Source: Pseudomonadota bacterium (lineage in GTDB: Bacteria > Pseudomonadota > Alphaproteobacteria > Sphingomonadales > Sphingomonadaceae). Taken from it: a stretch of 64,000 bases of DNA. A program made the translations under genes and the position numbers. The stretch is from the NCBI GenBank assembly GCA_963205265.1, contig CAUJJI010000036.1, positions 1 through 64,000 on the forward strand. Reading direction: 5' to 3'. Positions 9,507-21,171 of this stretch are shown here, in pieces. Position 1 is the stretch's first letter. Each line of letters opens with the position of its first letter. The notes beneath the pieces are model-generated. The model saw only the letters and a list, made by a program, of their open reading frames with translations, was not told the origin of the DNA and did not search any database.

Positions 9507-9839
9507 ATGAATGCCGCAGCCATCTTTCTGAGCCCCTCTGCCGCCGCCCGCGTGGCGGCGATCGCAGCAAAGCAGGCGAAGCCTGCCATCCTCCGCCTGT
9601 CCGTGGAGGGTGGTGGCTGTTCCGGCTTCCAGTACCAGTTCGGCCTGGCCGACGGTCCCGATAGCGAGGACCTGGTGACCGAGACCGACGGTGTGCAGCT
9701 CGTTGTCGACCCCGTCAGTCTCGAACTGGTTGCCGGATGCACGGTGGACTTCGTGGAATCGCTCGGCGGTGCTGCTTTTCGCGTCGAAAACCCGCAGGCC
9801 ACCGCCGGCTGCGGCTGCGGCTCGAGTTTCGCTGTGTGA
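9507..9839 (+). CDS. HesB/ErpA-like iron-sulfur cluster insertion protein
   Basis: LRLSVEGGGCSGFQYQF...NPQATAGCGCGSSF. Confidence 0.9.
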   Translation: MNAAAIFLSPSAAARVAAIAAKQAKPAILRLSVEGGGCSGFQYQFGLADGPDSEDLVTETDGVQLVVDPVSLELVAGCTVDFVESLGGAAFRVENPQATAGCGCGSSFAV

Positions 9840-10612
9840 TCAAGGTCGCCAGTTTCAACATAAACGGCATCAAGGCCCGGTTGCCGCGTCTGGTCGAATG
9901 GCTCGCTGAGACCCGGCCTTCGGTCGCCTGCCTGCAGGAAATCAAGACCCAGGACGAAGGGTTTCCCGCAAAGGACTTCGAGGCGATCGGCTATCAGGCG
10001 ATCTGGCACGGGCAGAAGGGCTTCAACGGCGTCGCCATTCTCGCCGATGGAGTCATGCCTGCCGAAGTCCGCCGTGGGCTCGATGGCGATCCCGAGGATG
10101 AACACTCACGCTATATCGAGGCCGACGTCTTCGGGCTGAGAGTCGCCTGCATCTACCTGCCGAACGGCAATCCGGTGCCGGGACCCAAGTTCGACTACAA
10201 ACTGCGCTGGATGGAGCGTCTACGCGCGCGCATGCACGAGATCGCCGCGGAGGAAGTGCCGGCGATAGTAACCGGCGATTTCAACGTGATCCCCGAAGAC
10301 AAGGACGTCTGGTCGCCGCAGGCCATGGCTGCCGATGCCCTGATGCAGCCGGAATCGCGAGACGCCTATGCCCGCCTGCTGGCCGACGGGTGGACCGACG
10401 CCCTCGACTTGCACAACCCACGGGGAGGGATCTGGACTTTCTGGGACTACCAGGCCGGCGCTTGGCAGCGGGACCACGGGTTCCGCATCGACCATGCCCT
10501 GCTTTCCCCCGAGGTCGCCGACCGGCTGGTCGCCGCGGGAGTCGACAAGGCCTATCGCGGCCGCGAAAAGGCCAGCGACCACGCGCCGATGTGGGTACAG
10601 ATCAAGAGCTAG
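9836..10612 (+). CDS. xthA: Exodeoxyribonuclease III
   Basis: GTG start; VASFNINGIKARL, CLQEIKTQ, VTGDFNVIPEDKDVW, DHAPMWVQ. Confidence 0.93.
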   Translation: MIKVASFNINGIKARLPRLVEWLAETRPSVACLQEIKTQDEGFPAKDFEAIGYQAIWHGQKGFNGVAILADGVMPAEVRRGLDGDPEDEHSRYIEADVFGLRVACIYLPNGNPVPGPKFDYKLRWMERLRARMHEIAAEEVPAIVTGDFNVIPEDKDVWSPQAMAADALMQPESRDAYARLLADGWTDALDLHNPRGGIWTFWDYQAGAWQRDHGFRIDHALLSPEVADRLVAAGVDKAYRGREKASDHAPMWVQIKS

Positions 10613-10702
10613 CCGCAGGTTATCCCGAGGGTGCCGGCGATGTGATCGCCGGTCGGGCGCAGAGGCCGCATCCCCGCCGGCGCAGGGACGCGGCGCAGCC
10701 AG

Positions 10703-11332
10703 TCAGCGATAGAAGATGTGGTTGTCGATCCGGGCGATGCGGGTCAGCCGCCAGCCCGGCGAGACGCGCGCGGCATGGAAGAACAGCGCTCCCTCCACGG
10801 GGCTGCGCCAGCTGTTGCTGTCGGCGATCTGCGCGATCGCCACGGCCTCGCGCCAGTGCCGCGAACTGGTGTCGATCGCCGGCATGGCATGGCCACGCAC
10901 GAAGGAGAACTGCGATGGCTGATAGACCACGCCGCAGTAACTTGCAGGGAAGCGACCCGACTTCGCCCGATTGACGACGACACGGCCGACGGCGAGCCGT
11001 CCGGGCAGCGATTCGCTCTTCGCTTCGAAGTAGATGGCGCCCGCAAGGCAGCGCATCTCGGACGAGAGCTGAGCGGGTTGTGGTTGGGCATAGACGAGCT
11101 CGGCCAGCGAGCTTGCCGATACGGGCGCAGGATCCTGAGGCTCGCTCACGTCGGGGAGCGACTGAACCATCGGCTGCGAGATGAACTGGGGAACTGGTTC
11201 TACTTCGATCGCCGGCGGCACGGATGCCGCTTGCTCTGCGATCGCGCCCGAACCCTGGGCGCTGGCAAGGGTAGCAAGGAAGGTAGCGGTGACAGCTATG
11301 GCGCTGGCCCGTTTCAGCTTTGAACTCATCAA
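10703..11332 (-). CDS. SleB-type cell wall hydrolase
   Basis: LAGAIYFEAKSESLPGRLAVGRVVVNRAKSGRFPASYCGVVYQPSQFSF. Confidence 0.88.
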   Translation of the reverse strand: MMSSKLKRASAIAVTATFLATLASAQGSGAIAEQAASVPPAIEVEPVPQFISQPMVQSLPDVSEPQDPAPVSASSLAELVYAQPQPAQLSSEMRCLAGAIYFEAKSESLPGRLAVGRVVVNRAKSGRFPASYCGVVYQPSQFSFVRGHAMPAIDTSSRHWREAVAIAQIADSNSWRSPVEGALFFHAARVSPGWRLTRIARIDNHIFYR

Positions 11333-11517
11333 ACCGTATTCTTGTGCGGTGGACGCGCTGCACAGGTGCTACGAACGCCCTGCATCGGAACGATGCGTGT
11401 CCGTACGCGGCCTGCCGCTTGTCCCCCGTCTGCGTGCTTGCCGGTCAGGCCTTGGTGCCTGTCCAGCCGCCTGCGCGTCAGCGGTGCGCGTCCCCATGGT
11501 CGGGGAATTGGCGCAGG

Positions 11518-11859
11518 TCAAGCGGTTCCCGTCGACAATCCGATAAATCGTTCACCATGCGCGATATCCAGTTCGACTATCCATGTATCGCGATCCTGGT
11601 TCGCACGACGCTCCAAGTATTCGGTAACTTCCATTGGATCTTCAGTGCTCTGTTGCTTGGACAGGTGCCAACTTCGACTGCCATCCAGGCTGGGCAAGCG
11701 TTCATAAACCCTTGCATTTCTGCCGCTTTCGGTCAGCACGACAATGATTGTCCCGGCATCGCGTTCACCTTTTTGCAGAACGGTGCCGAAACCTCCCGCT
11801 GCCTGGACCTGGCGGATCAGACCGAGCGCTTCGATATGCGCGGGCAAACGCGCGTCCAA
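11518..11859 (-). CDS. DUF1491 family protein
   Basis: DARLPAHIEALGLIRQVQAAGGFGTVLQKGERDAGTIIVVL...DTWIVELD. Confidence 0.75.
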   Translation of the reverse strand: MDARLPAHIEALGLIRQVQAAGGFGTVLQKGERDAGTIIVVLTESGRNARVYERLPSLDGSRSWHLSKQQSTEDPMEVTEYLERRANQDRDTWIVELDIAHGERFIGLSTGTA

Positions 11860-11860
11860 A

Positions 11861-12355
11861 TCAACCCCCGTCGCGCAGAGCGGTGGCGTAGCCGTCCAGC
11901 CCCGACAAGGCGATGCGCGATTTCATGAAAGTCCCGGTGCCGCGCCCGATTTCCTCTCCGTCGCTGTCGATCAGTCGCGCCTCGGCCACCAGCACCCGGC
12001 GCCTTCCGCTGATCCAGCGGCCTTCGGCAATCACGGTCCCGTGGCGTACCGGCTTGGTGAAGTGGAGATTGAACGAGGTCGTGAGCAGGAAACGATCGGT
12101 GATCAGCGTATTTGCCGCATAGAAGGCCGCGTCATCGAGCATCTTAAAATAGATCGTTCCATGCGCCGCACCTGCAGCGTGGTGGCAGCTTTGGTCCACG
12201 GCAAAAGTTATCCGCGACCGGCCCTCGCCGACGATCTGCAATTTGGACTGGAACAGCCGGTTTATCGGTGCCGAGGCATAGAGCCCCTCCAGCGCACGCC
12301 AGTGGAGTCGGGCGCCGGAGACTTCCGCGTCAGGCGGCGTCGCGGTCGTCGACAT
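11861..12355 (-). CDS. PaaI family thioesterase
   Basis: Hotdog pattern SCHHAAGAAHGTIYFKMLDDAAFYAANT. Confidence 0.8.
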   Translation of the reverse strand: MSTTATPPDAEVSGARLHWRALEGLYASAPINRLFQSKLQIVGEGRSRITFAVDQSCHHAAGAAHGTIYFKMLDDAAFYAANTLITDRFLLTTSFNLHFTKPVRHGTVIAEGRWISGRRRVLVAEARLIDSDGEEIGRGTGTFMKSRIALSGLDGYATALRDGG

Positions 12356-12824
12356 TGTGGAGGAGGCCGTATAGCGCTTCCACGCCCGGCGCACGGATCA
12401 GCGCCTCGTGCATGCGGTCGTCGCGCATGATGCGCGAGATGGCGGCAAGCGCGTGGAGATGGGCCGCGCCGGCGGCTTCAGGAGACAGCAGGCCGAATAC
12501 GAAGTCGACCGGCATTCCGTCGGCCGAATCGAAGTCCACCGGGGACTGCAGGCGCAGGAACACCGCAACGGGGCGATTGAGGCCTTCCACGCGCGCGTGC
12601 GGAATGGCGACCCCGCGCCCGAAGCCGGTACTGCCCAGCTGCTCGCGCTCTTCGATGCGCTTGCGAACCGTGTCGCGCTCGAGATGGTACACGTCCGCGA
12701 ACCGCTCGGCCAGCTGATCGAGGATTGCAGCCTTGGTATCGGCACGCACCGTCGCGACGGCTTCGGGCAAGAGTGTGTAAAGCGCGGTCATGGCCTCTAT
12801 CAGATAACAGACAGGCGTTTCCAA
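12330..12824 (-). CDS. ptsN: PTS IIA-like nitrogen regulatory protein
   Basis: GFGRGVAIPHARVEGLNRPVAVFLRLQSPVDFDSADGMPVDFVFGLLSP. Confidence 0.9.
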   Translation of the reverse strand: METPVCYLIEAMTALYTLLPEAVATVRADTKAAILDQLAERFADVYHLERDTVRKRIEEREQLGSTGFGRGVAIPHARVEGLNRPVAVFLRLQSPVDFDSADGMPVDFVFGLLSPEAAGAAHLHALAAISRIMRDDRMHEALIRAPGVEALYGLLHNVDDRDAA

Positions 12825-12857
12825 ACGATGTAGGGATCGGCTTCGAAAAGCGCGAGG

Positions 12858-12879
12858 GGGCCCGGAACGCGCCGGGCCC
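12858..12879. repeat. Perfect 8-bp stem hairpin GGGCCCGG-AACGCG-CCGGGCCC between hpf and ptsN
   Basis: Direct reading; no clear U-tract, so attenuator or processing site is as likely as a terminator. Confidence 0.6.
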
Positions 12880-12920
12880 TATATTACCATTTCGCCGGGA
12901 AAGCTACGAAGTAGCACTTC

Positions 12921-13487
12921 TCAGGTCGGTTCGACCCAGCCGATCGATCCGTCACCGCGTCGATAAACCATATTATGCTTGCCGGTACCAGCGTTTTTGA
13001 ACAGCAAGGCATTGGTATTGCGCAGGTCCAGCATCATGACCGCATCCGACACGGTCGCTTCGGGCACGTCGACCCGCGTTTCCGCAATCACGACGGGAGC
13101 GTCGGCCCCGACCTCCTCGACCTCGGCCGCGGGCTCTTCGAAGATGACGTAAGCCGCCTCTTCCGCCCGCATCGCATGTACGCTCTGTTCATGGCGATCA
13201 ACCAGGCGCCGCTTGTAGCGGCGCAGCTGCGTGTCGATCTTGTCGGCCGCCTGGTCCAGCGCAATATGGGCGTCTTGCGCGATACCCGCCCCCTTGAGGA
13301 CGAGGCCCTGCATCACATGGGTGACGATGTCGCAGCGGAAGAACCCAGCCGGGGCGCGGCCGAAGGTGACCGACGACGACAGCGCACGGCTGAAGTATTT
13401 CTCGACGATCGCGGACAGCCGCTCATTCGCGTGCGTCTGCAGCGCTTCGCCTGTGCTCATCTGGTGGCCGGAAACGCGGATGTCCAT
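12921..13487 (-). CDS. hpf: Ribosome hibernation promoting factor, long form
   Basis: MDIRVSGHQMSTGEALQTHANERLSAIVEKYF... and C-terminal VMMLDLRNTNALLFKNAGTGKHNMVYRRGDGSIGWVEP. Confidence 0.93.
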   Translation of the reverse strand: MDIRVSGHQMSTGEALQTHANERLSAIVEKYFSRALSSSVTFGRAPAGFFRCDIVTHVMQGLVLKGAGIAQDAHIALDQAADKIDTQLRRYKRRLVDRHEQSVHAMRAEEAAYVIFEEPAAEVEEVGADAPVVIAETRVDVPEATVSDAVMMLDLRNTNALLFKNAGTGKHNMVYRRGDGSIGWVEPT

Positions 13488-13514
13488 GAATGACCTTCTC
13501 CATGTGCTAGAGGG

Positions 13515-14198
13515 TTAACCGCTCCACAGCGGGGATTTGACGGATTCGAGAAATCGGGCATGAGCGGCCAGTTCGGCCGCCGTCGCGGCATGCGGCCGGG
13601 CCGGGCGAAAGATCCGCTCGCTACGCACGATGACGGTCGTGACTTCGATGCGGCGATCGACTTCGGCCGCAAGCTCCAGGCCGATCTGGCGCCCTCCGCG
13701 CAGTTCGACATAGACCTGGGCCAGCAATTCCGCATCGAGCAGGGCGCCGTGCTTGGTACGGTGGCTGCGGTCGATCCCGTAGCGCGTGCAAAGCGCGTCG
13801 AGTGAAAGCTTCGCGCCCGGATGGCGCACGCGCGCCAAGGCTACGGTATCGATCATCCGGCTCTTGCAAACAGGTTCGAGCCCGCACAGCCCCAGCTCGG
13901 CATTGAGAAAGCCGAAGTCGAAGCCGGCATTGTGCGCGACCAGGGGTGAATCCCCGAAGAAATCCAGCAGCTCCGCGGCAAGTTCGACAAAGCGCGGCTT
14001 GTCGGCGAGGAAAGCGTCGGACAAGCCGTGCACCGCTTCCGCTTCGGCCGGCATCGTCCGTTCCGGATTGAAATAGGCATGGAAAGTGCGCCCGGTCGCA
14101 ACGCGATTGACCATCTCGAAGCATCCGATTTCCACCATTCGATCACCTTTCAGGGGATCAAGCCCGGTGGTTTCGGTATCGAAGATGATCTCACGCAT
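13515..14198 (-). CDS. dnaQ: DNA polymerase III epsilon subunit
   Basis: MREIIFDTETTGLDPLKGDRMVEIG, HNAGFDFGFLN, GALLDAELLAQVY. Confidence 0.95.
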   Translation of the reverse strand: MREIIFDTETTGLDPLKGDRMVEIGCFEMVNRVATGRTFHAYFNPERTMPAEAEAVHGLSDAFLADKPRFVELAAELLDFFGDSPLVAHNAGFDFGFLNAELGLCGLEPVCKSRMIDTVALARVRHPGAKLSLDALCTRYGIDRSHRTKHGALLDAELLAQVYVELRGGRQIGLELAAEVDRRIEVTTVIVRSERIFRPARPHAATAAELAAHARFLESVKSPLWSG

Positions 14199-14249
14199 TT
14201 CTAGCCATATCGGCCTCTAGGCGGCACGAGGCAAGAGGGTCCCGTGCCA

Positions 14250-14864
14250 TTATTCGCTGCCGGTCAGGCTATGGACCAGGCGCTGCACCGCATGGCGGGT
14301 TTCGGCCAGCGAAGTGCCGGTATCGATGACGAAATCGGCACGCTCGCGCTTTTCCGCATCGGGGACTTGCAGGCCGAGGATCTGTTCGAACTTCTCCTCG
14401 GTCATGCCCGGTCGAGCCAGGACCCGCTGCCGCTGCGCCTCCGGCGATGCCGAAACGACGACCACGGCATCGACCTGCTCCCAGCCGCCCTTCTCGAACA
14501 GCAGCGGGATATCGAAGACGATGAGCGGCTTTGCCGCGTTGCACGCGAGGAACTCCTTGCGCATCGCCGCCACCGCGGGATGGACGATCGCCTCCAGGCG
14601 CTTAAGGGCTTCCGGATCGCCGAACACGGCCGCGCCCAGTTTTGGCCGATCGACACCGTTCGGACCGGTTGTCCCGGGAAAGGCTGCCTCGATCGCGGGG
14701 ATCAGTGCACCGCCCGGACCCTGCAGTTGGTGCACCGCGGCATCGGCGTCGAAGACCGGGACGCCGAGACCCTGGAACATCGCGGCGACCGCCGATTTGC
14801 CCATGCCGATCGAGCCGGTAAGGCCCAGGATGAACGGCCGCTCCGGGTGTGCGCTCCTACTCAC
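14250..14864 (-). CDS. coaE: Dephospho-CoA kinase
   Basis: GTG start overlapping the aroE stop by 4 bp; [41 protein letters not shown]. Confidence 0.94.
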   Translation of the reverse strand: MSRSAHPERPFILGLTGSIGMGKSAVAAMFQGLGVPVFDADAAVHQLQGPGGALIPAIEAAFPGTTGPNGVDRPKLGAAVFGDPEALKRLEAIVHPAVAAMRKEFLACNAAKPLIVFDIPLLFEKGGWEQVDAVVVVSASPEAQRQRVLARPGMTEEKFEQILGLQVPDAEKRERADFVIDTGTSLAETRHAVQRLVHSLTGSE

Positions 14865-15712
14865 TCGGTCAGCAATCCGCGCAGCTCCGCATCGCATTCG
14901 CGCGGAGGGGATCGACCGAAGAAGCAGGAGAATGCGCTGGCCGCCTGGCCGATCAGCATGACGAGACCGTCTGCGGTCGCGAAGCCCTTGCGGCGGGCTG
15001 CGGCAAGCAGATCGGTCTCCAGCGGCGCGTAGACCATGTCGAAGACCAAGGCGCCCTGGGCCAGTTCGCTGATCTGCGAAAGGACGAATGCCGGCATGCG
15101 CTCCTGGCCCACCATCCCGAGCTGCGTGGCATTGACCAGCAGCATTGCTTCGCAAAATGCCGGCGAGCCGCTTTCAAAGGCCACGCCGACGGCGAAGACG
15201 CCGCAACTTTCCGCGACCTTCACTGCCTTTTGCGGGTTGCGGGCAAGCACGAAGACCGATGCACAGCGTCGCCGGGCGAGTGCCGCGAAGGCCGCCCGGG
15301 CCGCACCCCCGGCACCTATGACGCAGACCTCCTGGCCTTGCAGCTCGAGCCCGTCGAGTGCTTCGTCGACTCCGTCGACATCGGTATTGGTGCCGACCAG
15401 CAGGCCGTTGCCGTCCTTGAAGACGGTGTTCACGGCCCCGATCGCACGGGCTTTCTCGTCGAGCTGGTCGAGGTAGGGCTGAACCTTCTCCTTGTGCGGG
15501 ATGGTGACGTTGCAACCGCGCCACGCCGGGTCGGCGCGCCGACGGGCGAAATAGTCGTCCAGCTCCCCGGGCAGCACCTGGCAGGCGCGATAGTCTGCAT
15601 CGATGCCGAGCCTGGCCAGCCAGAAGCCATGAATCGTCGGCGACTTCGAATGCGAGATCGGATCGCCGATCACTTCGGCATAGGGTCTGGTCGTTTCGAG
15701 GGGCTGGCTCAT
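14861..15712 (-). CDS. aroE: Shikimate dehydrogenase
   Basis: [39 protein letters not shown]. Confidence 0.95.
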   Translation of the reverse strand: MSQPLETTRPYAEVIGDPISHSKSPTIHGFWLARLGIDADYRACQVLPGELDDYFARRRADPAWRGCNVTIPHKEKVQPYLDQLDEKARAIGAVNTVFKDGNGLLVGTNTDVDGVDEALDGLELQGQEVCVIGAGGAARAAFAALARRRCASVFVLARNPQKAVKVAESCGVFAVGVAFESGSPAFCEAMLLVNATQLGMVGQERMPAFVLSQISELAQGALVFDMVYAPLETDLLAAARRKGFATADGLVMLIGQAASAFSCFFGRSPPRECDAELRGLLTE

Positions 15713-16293
15713 GTCGGCAGCTCCCCTAGCCTGCGCAGGGAGCCGAGAACAGCCAGCAAGGGCATGCCCAGGACCGTAAAATAATCCCCGTCGATCGCCT
15801 CGAACAGCCTGACCCCGAGTCCCTCCATACGGAACACGCCGACGCAGCCCGATACTGCCGGCCATTCGGCACTCAGGTACGCCTCGATGAAGCCTGCCGA
15901 CAAATCGGCGACCTGCAGTCTGGCTACCGAACCGTAGTGCCACTCTGTCCGACCATCGCGGACGAGTGCCGCCGCGCTGTGCAGGTTCATCACCTTTCCG
16001 GAAAAGTATCGCAGATGTGCCGCGGCATCGTCACGCGAGTTCGGCTTGTCGAACCGCCGGCCGGCGACTTCGACCAGCGAATCGCTGCCGAGCACGAGCC
16101 TGCCCGGGAAATCGCCGGAAACCGCGGCTGCCTTGGCCTCAGCCAGGGCCAAGGCGACATCCCCAGGCGGTGCGCCCGCCAGGTCCGACTCGATAGCGCG
16201 TTCGTCGAGATGAGCCGGAACCGCCGTAAAGGCGATACCGGCCGCCTCGAGCATCGCCCGGCGGGAAGCGCTCTGCGAAGCCAGGATCAGCAT
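15709..16293 (-). CDS. maf: Maf-like nucleotide pyrophosphatase
   Basis: [29 protein letters not shown]. Confidence 0.93.
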   Translation of the reverse strand: MLILASQSASRRAMLEAAGIAFTAVPAHLDERAIESDLAGAPPGDVALALAEAKAAAVSGDFPGRLVLGSDSLVEVAGRRFDKPNSRDDAAAHLRYFSGKVMNLHSAAALVRDGRTEWHYGSVARLQVADLSAGFIEAYLSAEWPAVSGCVGVFRMEGLGVRLFEAIDGDYFTVLGMPLLAVLGSLRRLGELPT

Positions 16294-16303
16294 GCAACCA
16301 TGC

Positions 16304-17149
16304 TCACAGGGCCTTGGAGCCGGCCGGTGCGGCGCCGCCGGCAGACTGGCGCTCGAAGTAGAGATTGATCACCGCTGCGGCAGTCTCCTCGATGGAGCGC
16401 CGTGTCACATCGATGACCGGCCAGCCGTTGTCGGCGAAGATGCGACGGGCGAACTGCACTTCTCGGGCGACGTTCTCGGTTTCGACATAGCTCGTGTCGG
16501 GCGCCTGCTGCAGGGAAAGGAGGCGGTTGCGCCGCACCTGAATCAGCCGCTCCGGCGCGGTCGTCAGGCCGACGACCAGCGGCCGGCGCAATCCGAACAG
16601 GGCAGCGGGAGGCGGGCTTTCGATCACGATCGGGATGTTGGCCGTCTTGTAGCCGCGATTGGCCAGGTAGATGCTGGTCGGAGTCTTCGACGTACGCGAT
16701 ACGCCGGCCAGGACGATATCGGCGTCCTCCCAGTCCTCCCAGGCCATTCCGTCGTCATGGGCGATGGTGAACTGGATCGCTTCGACTCTTGCGAAATAGG
16801 CCTCGTCCATCAGATGCTGGCGCCCGGGACGGCCCTTGGCTTCCTGCCCCAGCATGCTTTCCAATGCATCGGTCACCGCATCGAGGATGGCGACCGAGGG
16901 CAGGCCCAGCGCCCGGCAGTGTTCTTCGAGCCGCGTTCGCGTGCCGCCGTCGACCAGGGTATAGAGCACCAGGCCGGGATTGTTGGCGATGTCCCCCATG
17001 ATCCTGTCGAGATGTTGCCGCGAGCGGACCATCGGCCAGAAATGGCGAACGACATCGGCATTGTCGAACTGGGCCAGAGCCGCTTTCGCCATCATCTCCA
17101 GCGTTTCGCCGGTGGAATCTGACAGGAGGTGAAGATGGAGCCGAGACAT
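16304..17149 (-). CDS. Pyruvate, water/phosphate dikinase regulatory protein (DUF299; the RP001-type gene beside hemE)
   Basis: [55 protein letters not shown]. Confidence 0.94.
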   Translation of the reverse strand: MSRLHLHLLSDSTGETLEMMAKAALAQFDNADVVRHFWPMVRSRQHLDRIMGDIANNPGLVLYTLVDGGTRTRLEEHCRALGLPSVAILDAVTDALESMLGQEAKGRPGRQHLMDEAYFARVEAIQFTIAHDDGMAWEDWEDADIVLAGVSRTSKTPTSIYLANRGYKTANIPIVIESPPPAALFGLRRPLVVGLTTAPERLIQVRRNRLLSLQQAPDTSYVETENVAREVQFARRIFADNGWPVIDVTRRSIEETAAAVINLYFERQSAGGAAPAGSKAL

Positions 17150-17477
17150 GTCGAGCCAGGTGCAAGCGCTCGCCGGACGTGGAGAACCCTGCGCATAAAC
17201 CACGGGACGAGTGCGGTGACAACTTCGAGAGGCTTTTTCCTGCCCACTACCCGGGATTCGCTGCGCCGCTTGTGGACATGTGGAGCAGCCTACCCACAGG
17301 CTGGGGACAGTGGGGAAAAGCAATGCTTGACGCGCACCGCATGGGATTCGCAGGCGCGCTTCACTCTGTTCAATACAGGACAAATCGGGCAAGGGGCGGC
17401 TGTGCCCGCTTTCCACAGGCCAACTGACATCAGAATCCTATTTAAAATTCTATATATTTTGATTGGACTCCGCCTCG
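17150..17477. other. oriC: Candidate chromosomal replication origin (oriC)
   Basis: Non-coding gap between divergent DUF299 and hemE genes; CCACA-containing DnaA-box-like 9-mers at 17271-17279 (rc ATGTCCACA), 17290-17298 (CTACCCACA), 17409-17417 (CTTTCCACA); AT-rich block 17437-17466; conserved alphaproteobacterial neighbourhood. Confidence 0.75.
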
Positions 17478-18503
17478 ATGCCCGGTCTCCTCCTCCGTAC
17501 CCTCTGCGGTGAGAATGCTTCCGAACGCCCGATCTGGTTGATGCGCCAGGCCGGCCGCTACCTGCCCGAATACCGGGCATTGCGTGCGCAGCGGGAAGGA
17601 TTCCTGGGGCTGGTCTATGACAGCGACGCTGCTGCCGAGATCACCCTTCAACCCATCCGCCGTTTCGGCTTCGACGGGGCGATCCTGTTCTCGGACATCC
17701 TCATCGTTCCCTACGCGATGGGTCAGGATCTCGAATTCCTGGCCGGCGAGGGACCCAGGCTGTCGCCGCGGCTGATCGACCACGCGTTGGATGGCCTGCA
17801 CGCCGTCCCGCAGCGATTGACACCGATCTACGATACCGTGGCCAAAGTGAAGGCCGGGCTCGGCGGTGGACGCACTCTCCTGGGCTTTGCGGGGAGTCCT
17901 TGGACAGTCGCGACCTATATGGTGGCTGGGCAGGGCAGCCGCGACCAGCACGAGACGCGTGCGCTGGCCTATCGTGATCCCCAGGCCTTCCAGGCGATCA
18001 TCGACGCCATCGTCACCGTTACGATCGACTATCTTGCCGGCCAGGTCGTGGCCGGCGCCGAAGCGGTCCAGCTTTTCGACAGCTGGGCGGGAAGCCTGGC
18101 CCCGGCGGAGTTCGCGCGCTGGGTGATCGCTCCCAATGCCACGATCACTGCGGCTCTCAAGTCTCGCTTTCCCGATCTGCCCATCATCGGATTTCCCAAG
18201 GGAGCAGGCGAAAAGCTGACGGCTTACGTCGCCGAGACCGGGGTGGATGCCGTCGCTCTCGACGAGACGATCGATCCCGCCTGGGCCGCGAAAGCGCTGC
18301 CCGCGGGTCTGCCCGTGCAGGGCAATCTCGATCCGCTGCTGCTCCTGGCCGGAGGCAGCGAGCTCGAGCGCCGGGCCCGCTATATCCTCGACTGTTTTGC
18401 CGATCGGCCGCATGTGTTCAACCTCGGCCATGGCATAGGCCAGTACACGCCGGTCGAGCATGTGGAACAATTGCTCGCGGTGGTGCGCGGCTGGCGGCAC
18501 TAG
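17478..18503 (+). CDS. hemE: Uroporphyrinogen decarboxylase
   Basis: RPIWLMRQAGRYLPEYRALR, ILFSDILIVPYAMG, LVQLFDSWAG-like, QGNLDP. Confidence 0.96.
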   Translation: MPGLLLRTLCGENASERPIWLMRQAGRYLPEYRALRAQREGFLGLVYDSDAAAEITLQPIRRFGFDGAILFSDILIVPYAMGQDLEFLAGEGPRLSPRLIDHALDGLHAVPQRLTPIYDTVAKVKAGLGGGRTLLGFAGSPWTVATYMVAGQGSRDQHETRALAYRDPQAFQAIIDAIVTVTIDYLAGQVVAGAEAVQLFDSWAGSLAPAEFARWVIAPNATITAALKSRFPDLPIIGFPKGAGEKLTAYVAETGVDAVALDETIDPAWAAKALPAGLPVQGNLDPLLLLAGGSELERRARYILDCFADRPHVFNLGHGIGQYTPVEHVEQLLAVVRGWRH

Positions 18504-18517
18504 GCTATGGTCCGCTC

Positions 18518-18961
18518 ATGCAGCAGGTACTGGCTATGACATATCTCTGGCTGAAAGCCGGTCATATCATCTTCGTGATCTTCTGGATGGCGGGCCTGTT
18601 CATGCTGCCCCGCTATTTCGTCTACCATCAGGAAGCGGCACCGGATTCGCCCGAGAGCGCGGTCTGGGTCGATCGCGAGCGCAAGCTGCTCAAGATCATC
18701 CTGTGGCCTTCGCTGATCGTCGTCTGGGTGCTGGGGCTCGCCTTAGCAGTCACGACCGGCGCCTTCGCCCAGGGCTGGTTTCACGCCAAGCTTGCGCTCA
18801 CGCTGGCCCTGTCCGCCTATCACGTCTGGCTGGCCGGTTATGCTGCGGCCCTGGCGCGAGGGGAACGGAAGCTGACCGGCAAGCAACTGCGCATGTTGAA
18901 CGAGGTACCGGGCATCGCTGCGGCGGTGATCGTGGTTCTGGTCGTCGTCAGGCCGTTCTGA
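18518..18961 (+). CDS. hemJ: Protoporphyrinogen oxidase HemJ
   Basis: LWLKAGHIIFVIFWMAGLFMLPRYFVYH; TM-rich, directly after hemE. Start may be at 18539. Confidence 0.88.
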   Translation: MQQVLAMTYLWLKAGHIIFVIFWMAGLFMLPRYFVYHQEAAPDSPESAVWVDRERKLLKIILWPSLIVVWVLGLALAVTTGAFAQGWFHAKLALTLALSAYHVWLAGYAAALARGERKLTGKQLRMLNEVPGIAAAVIVVLVVVRPF

Positions 18962-19150
18962 ACGGCGACGATCAGCGCTGAACGCGGGCCGTCCCGAAGC
19001 CTGCGCCGATTGACGGAAACCGGTTGGACGACTATCTGGTAGTGACCTTACCGGCGCAGGATGGCCATTTGCTGGCTCGTCCGGATCCGCTTTCCCCAAG
19101 CCCGATTGATCGGCCGGCCGTCTCCAGATTTCGTTTTTCGGAAAAAACTC

Positions 19151-20407
<1,257 letters not shown>

Positions 20408-20420
20408 CGGGAGCCGATCG

Positions 20421-21146
20421 GTGCACGAACTGCTGCTGCTCGCTTCCGCGGTCTCCGACATCGGGGGGCCCGCGGCCATCTGGGACCACATCGTCAACGA
20501 CTTTTCGAATATCGGCACCCCGGCGGCCATGGCCGCCTTCCTCCAGGTGCTGATGATCGACATCGTGCTGGCGGGCGACAACGCCATCGTCGTCGGCGCT
20601 CTGGCGGCGGGCTTGCCCGATGCGCAGCGCAAGAAGGTGATCATGATCGGCGTGCTCGCCGCGCTGGTCCTGCGCATCATCTTCGCTCTCACGGTGAGCT
20701 GGCTGCTCGGCATCGTCGGGCTGGTGCTCGCCGGCGGCATCCTGCTGCTGTGGGTCGCCTGGCGCATGTATCGCGACATCCGCGGCCACAGCGCGAGCGC
20801 CGTCCCCGGCGGCTCGCCCGAGGTCGAGGGCGACGAATTTTCCGGCCTCACCCCGTCGAAGACTTTTGCTGCGGCCGCCTGGTCGGTTGCGATCGCAGAT
20901 GTATCGATGAGCCTGGATAATGTGCTGGCCGTCGCCGGCGCGGCACGCGATCATCCCGGCATTCTCATCGTCGGTCTGATCTTTGCCGTCGCGCTGATGG
21001 GCATCGCCGCCAACATCATCGCCAAATATATCGAACGCTATCGCTGGATCGCCTGGATTGGCCTGCTGGTCATCCTTTACGTCGCGATTAAGATGATATG
21101 GGACGGCTTCCACGAAGTCGCCCCATATGCGTTGACCATGGTCTGA
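20421..21146 (+). CDS. TerC/YjbE family integral membrane protein
   Basis: LMIDIVLAGDNAIVVGALAAGLP and VAIADVSMSLDNVLAVAGAA. Confidence 0.9.
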   Translation: MHELLLLASAVSDIGGPAAIWDHIVNDFSNIGTPAAMAAFLQVLMIDIVLAGDNAIVVGALAAGLPDAQRKKVIMIGVLAALVLRIIFALTVSWLLGIVGLVLAGGILLLWVAWRMYRDIRGHSASAVPGGSPEVEGDEFSGLTPSKTFAAAAWSVAIADVSMSLDNVLAVAGAARDHPGILIVGLIFAVALMGIAANIIAKYIERYRWIAWIGLLVILYVAIKMIWDGFHEVAPYALTMV

Positions 21147-21171
21147 CCGTCCTTCCCGGATAGGGAGGGAG

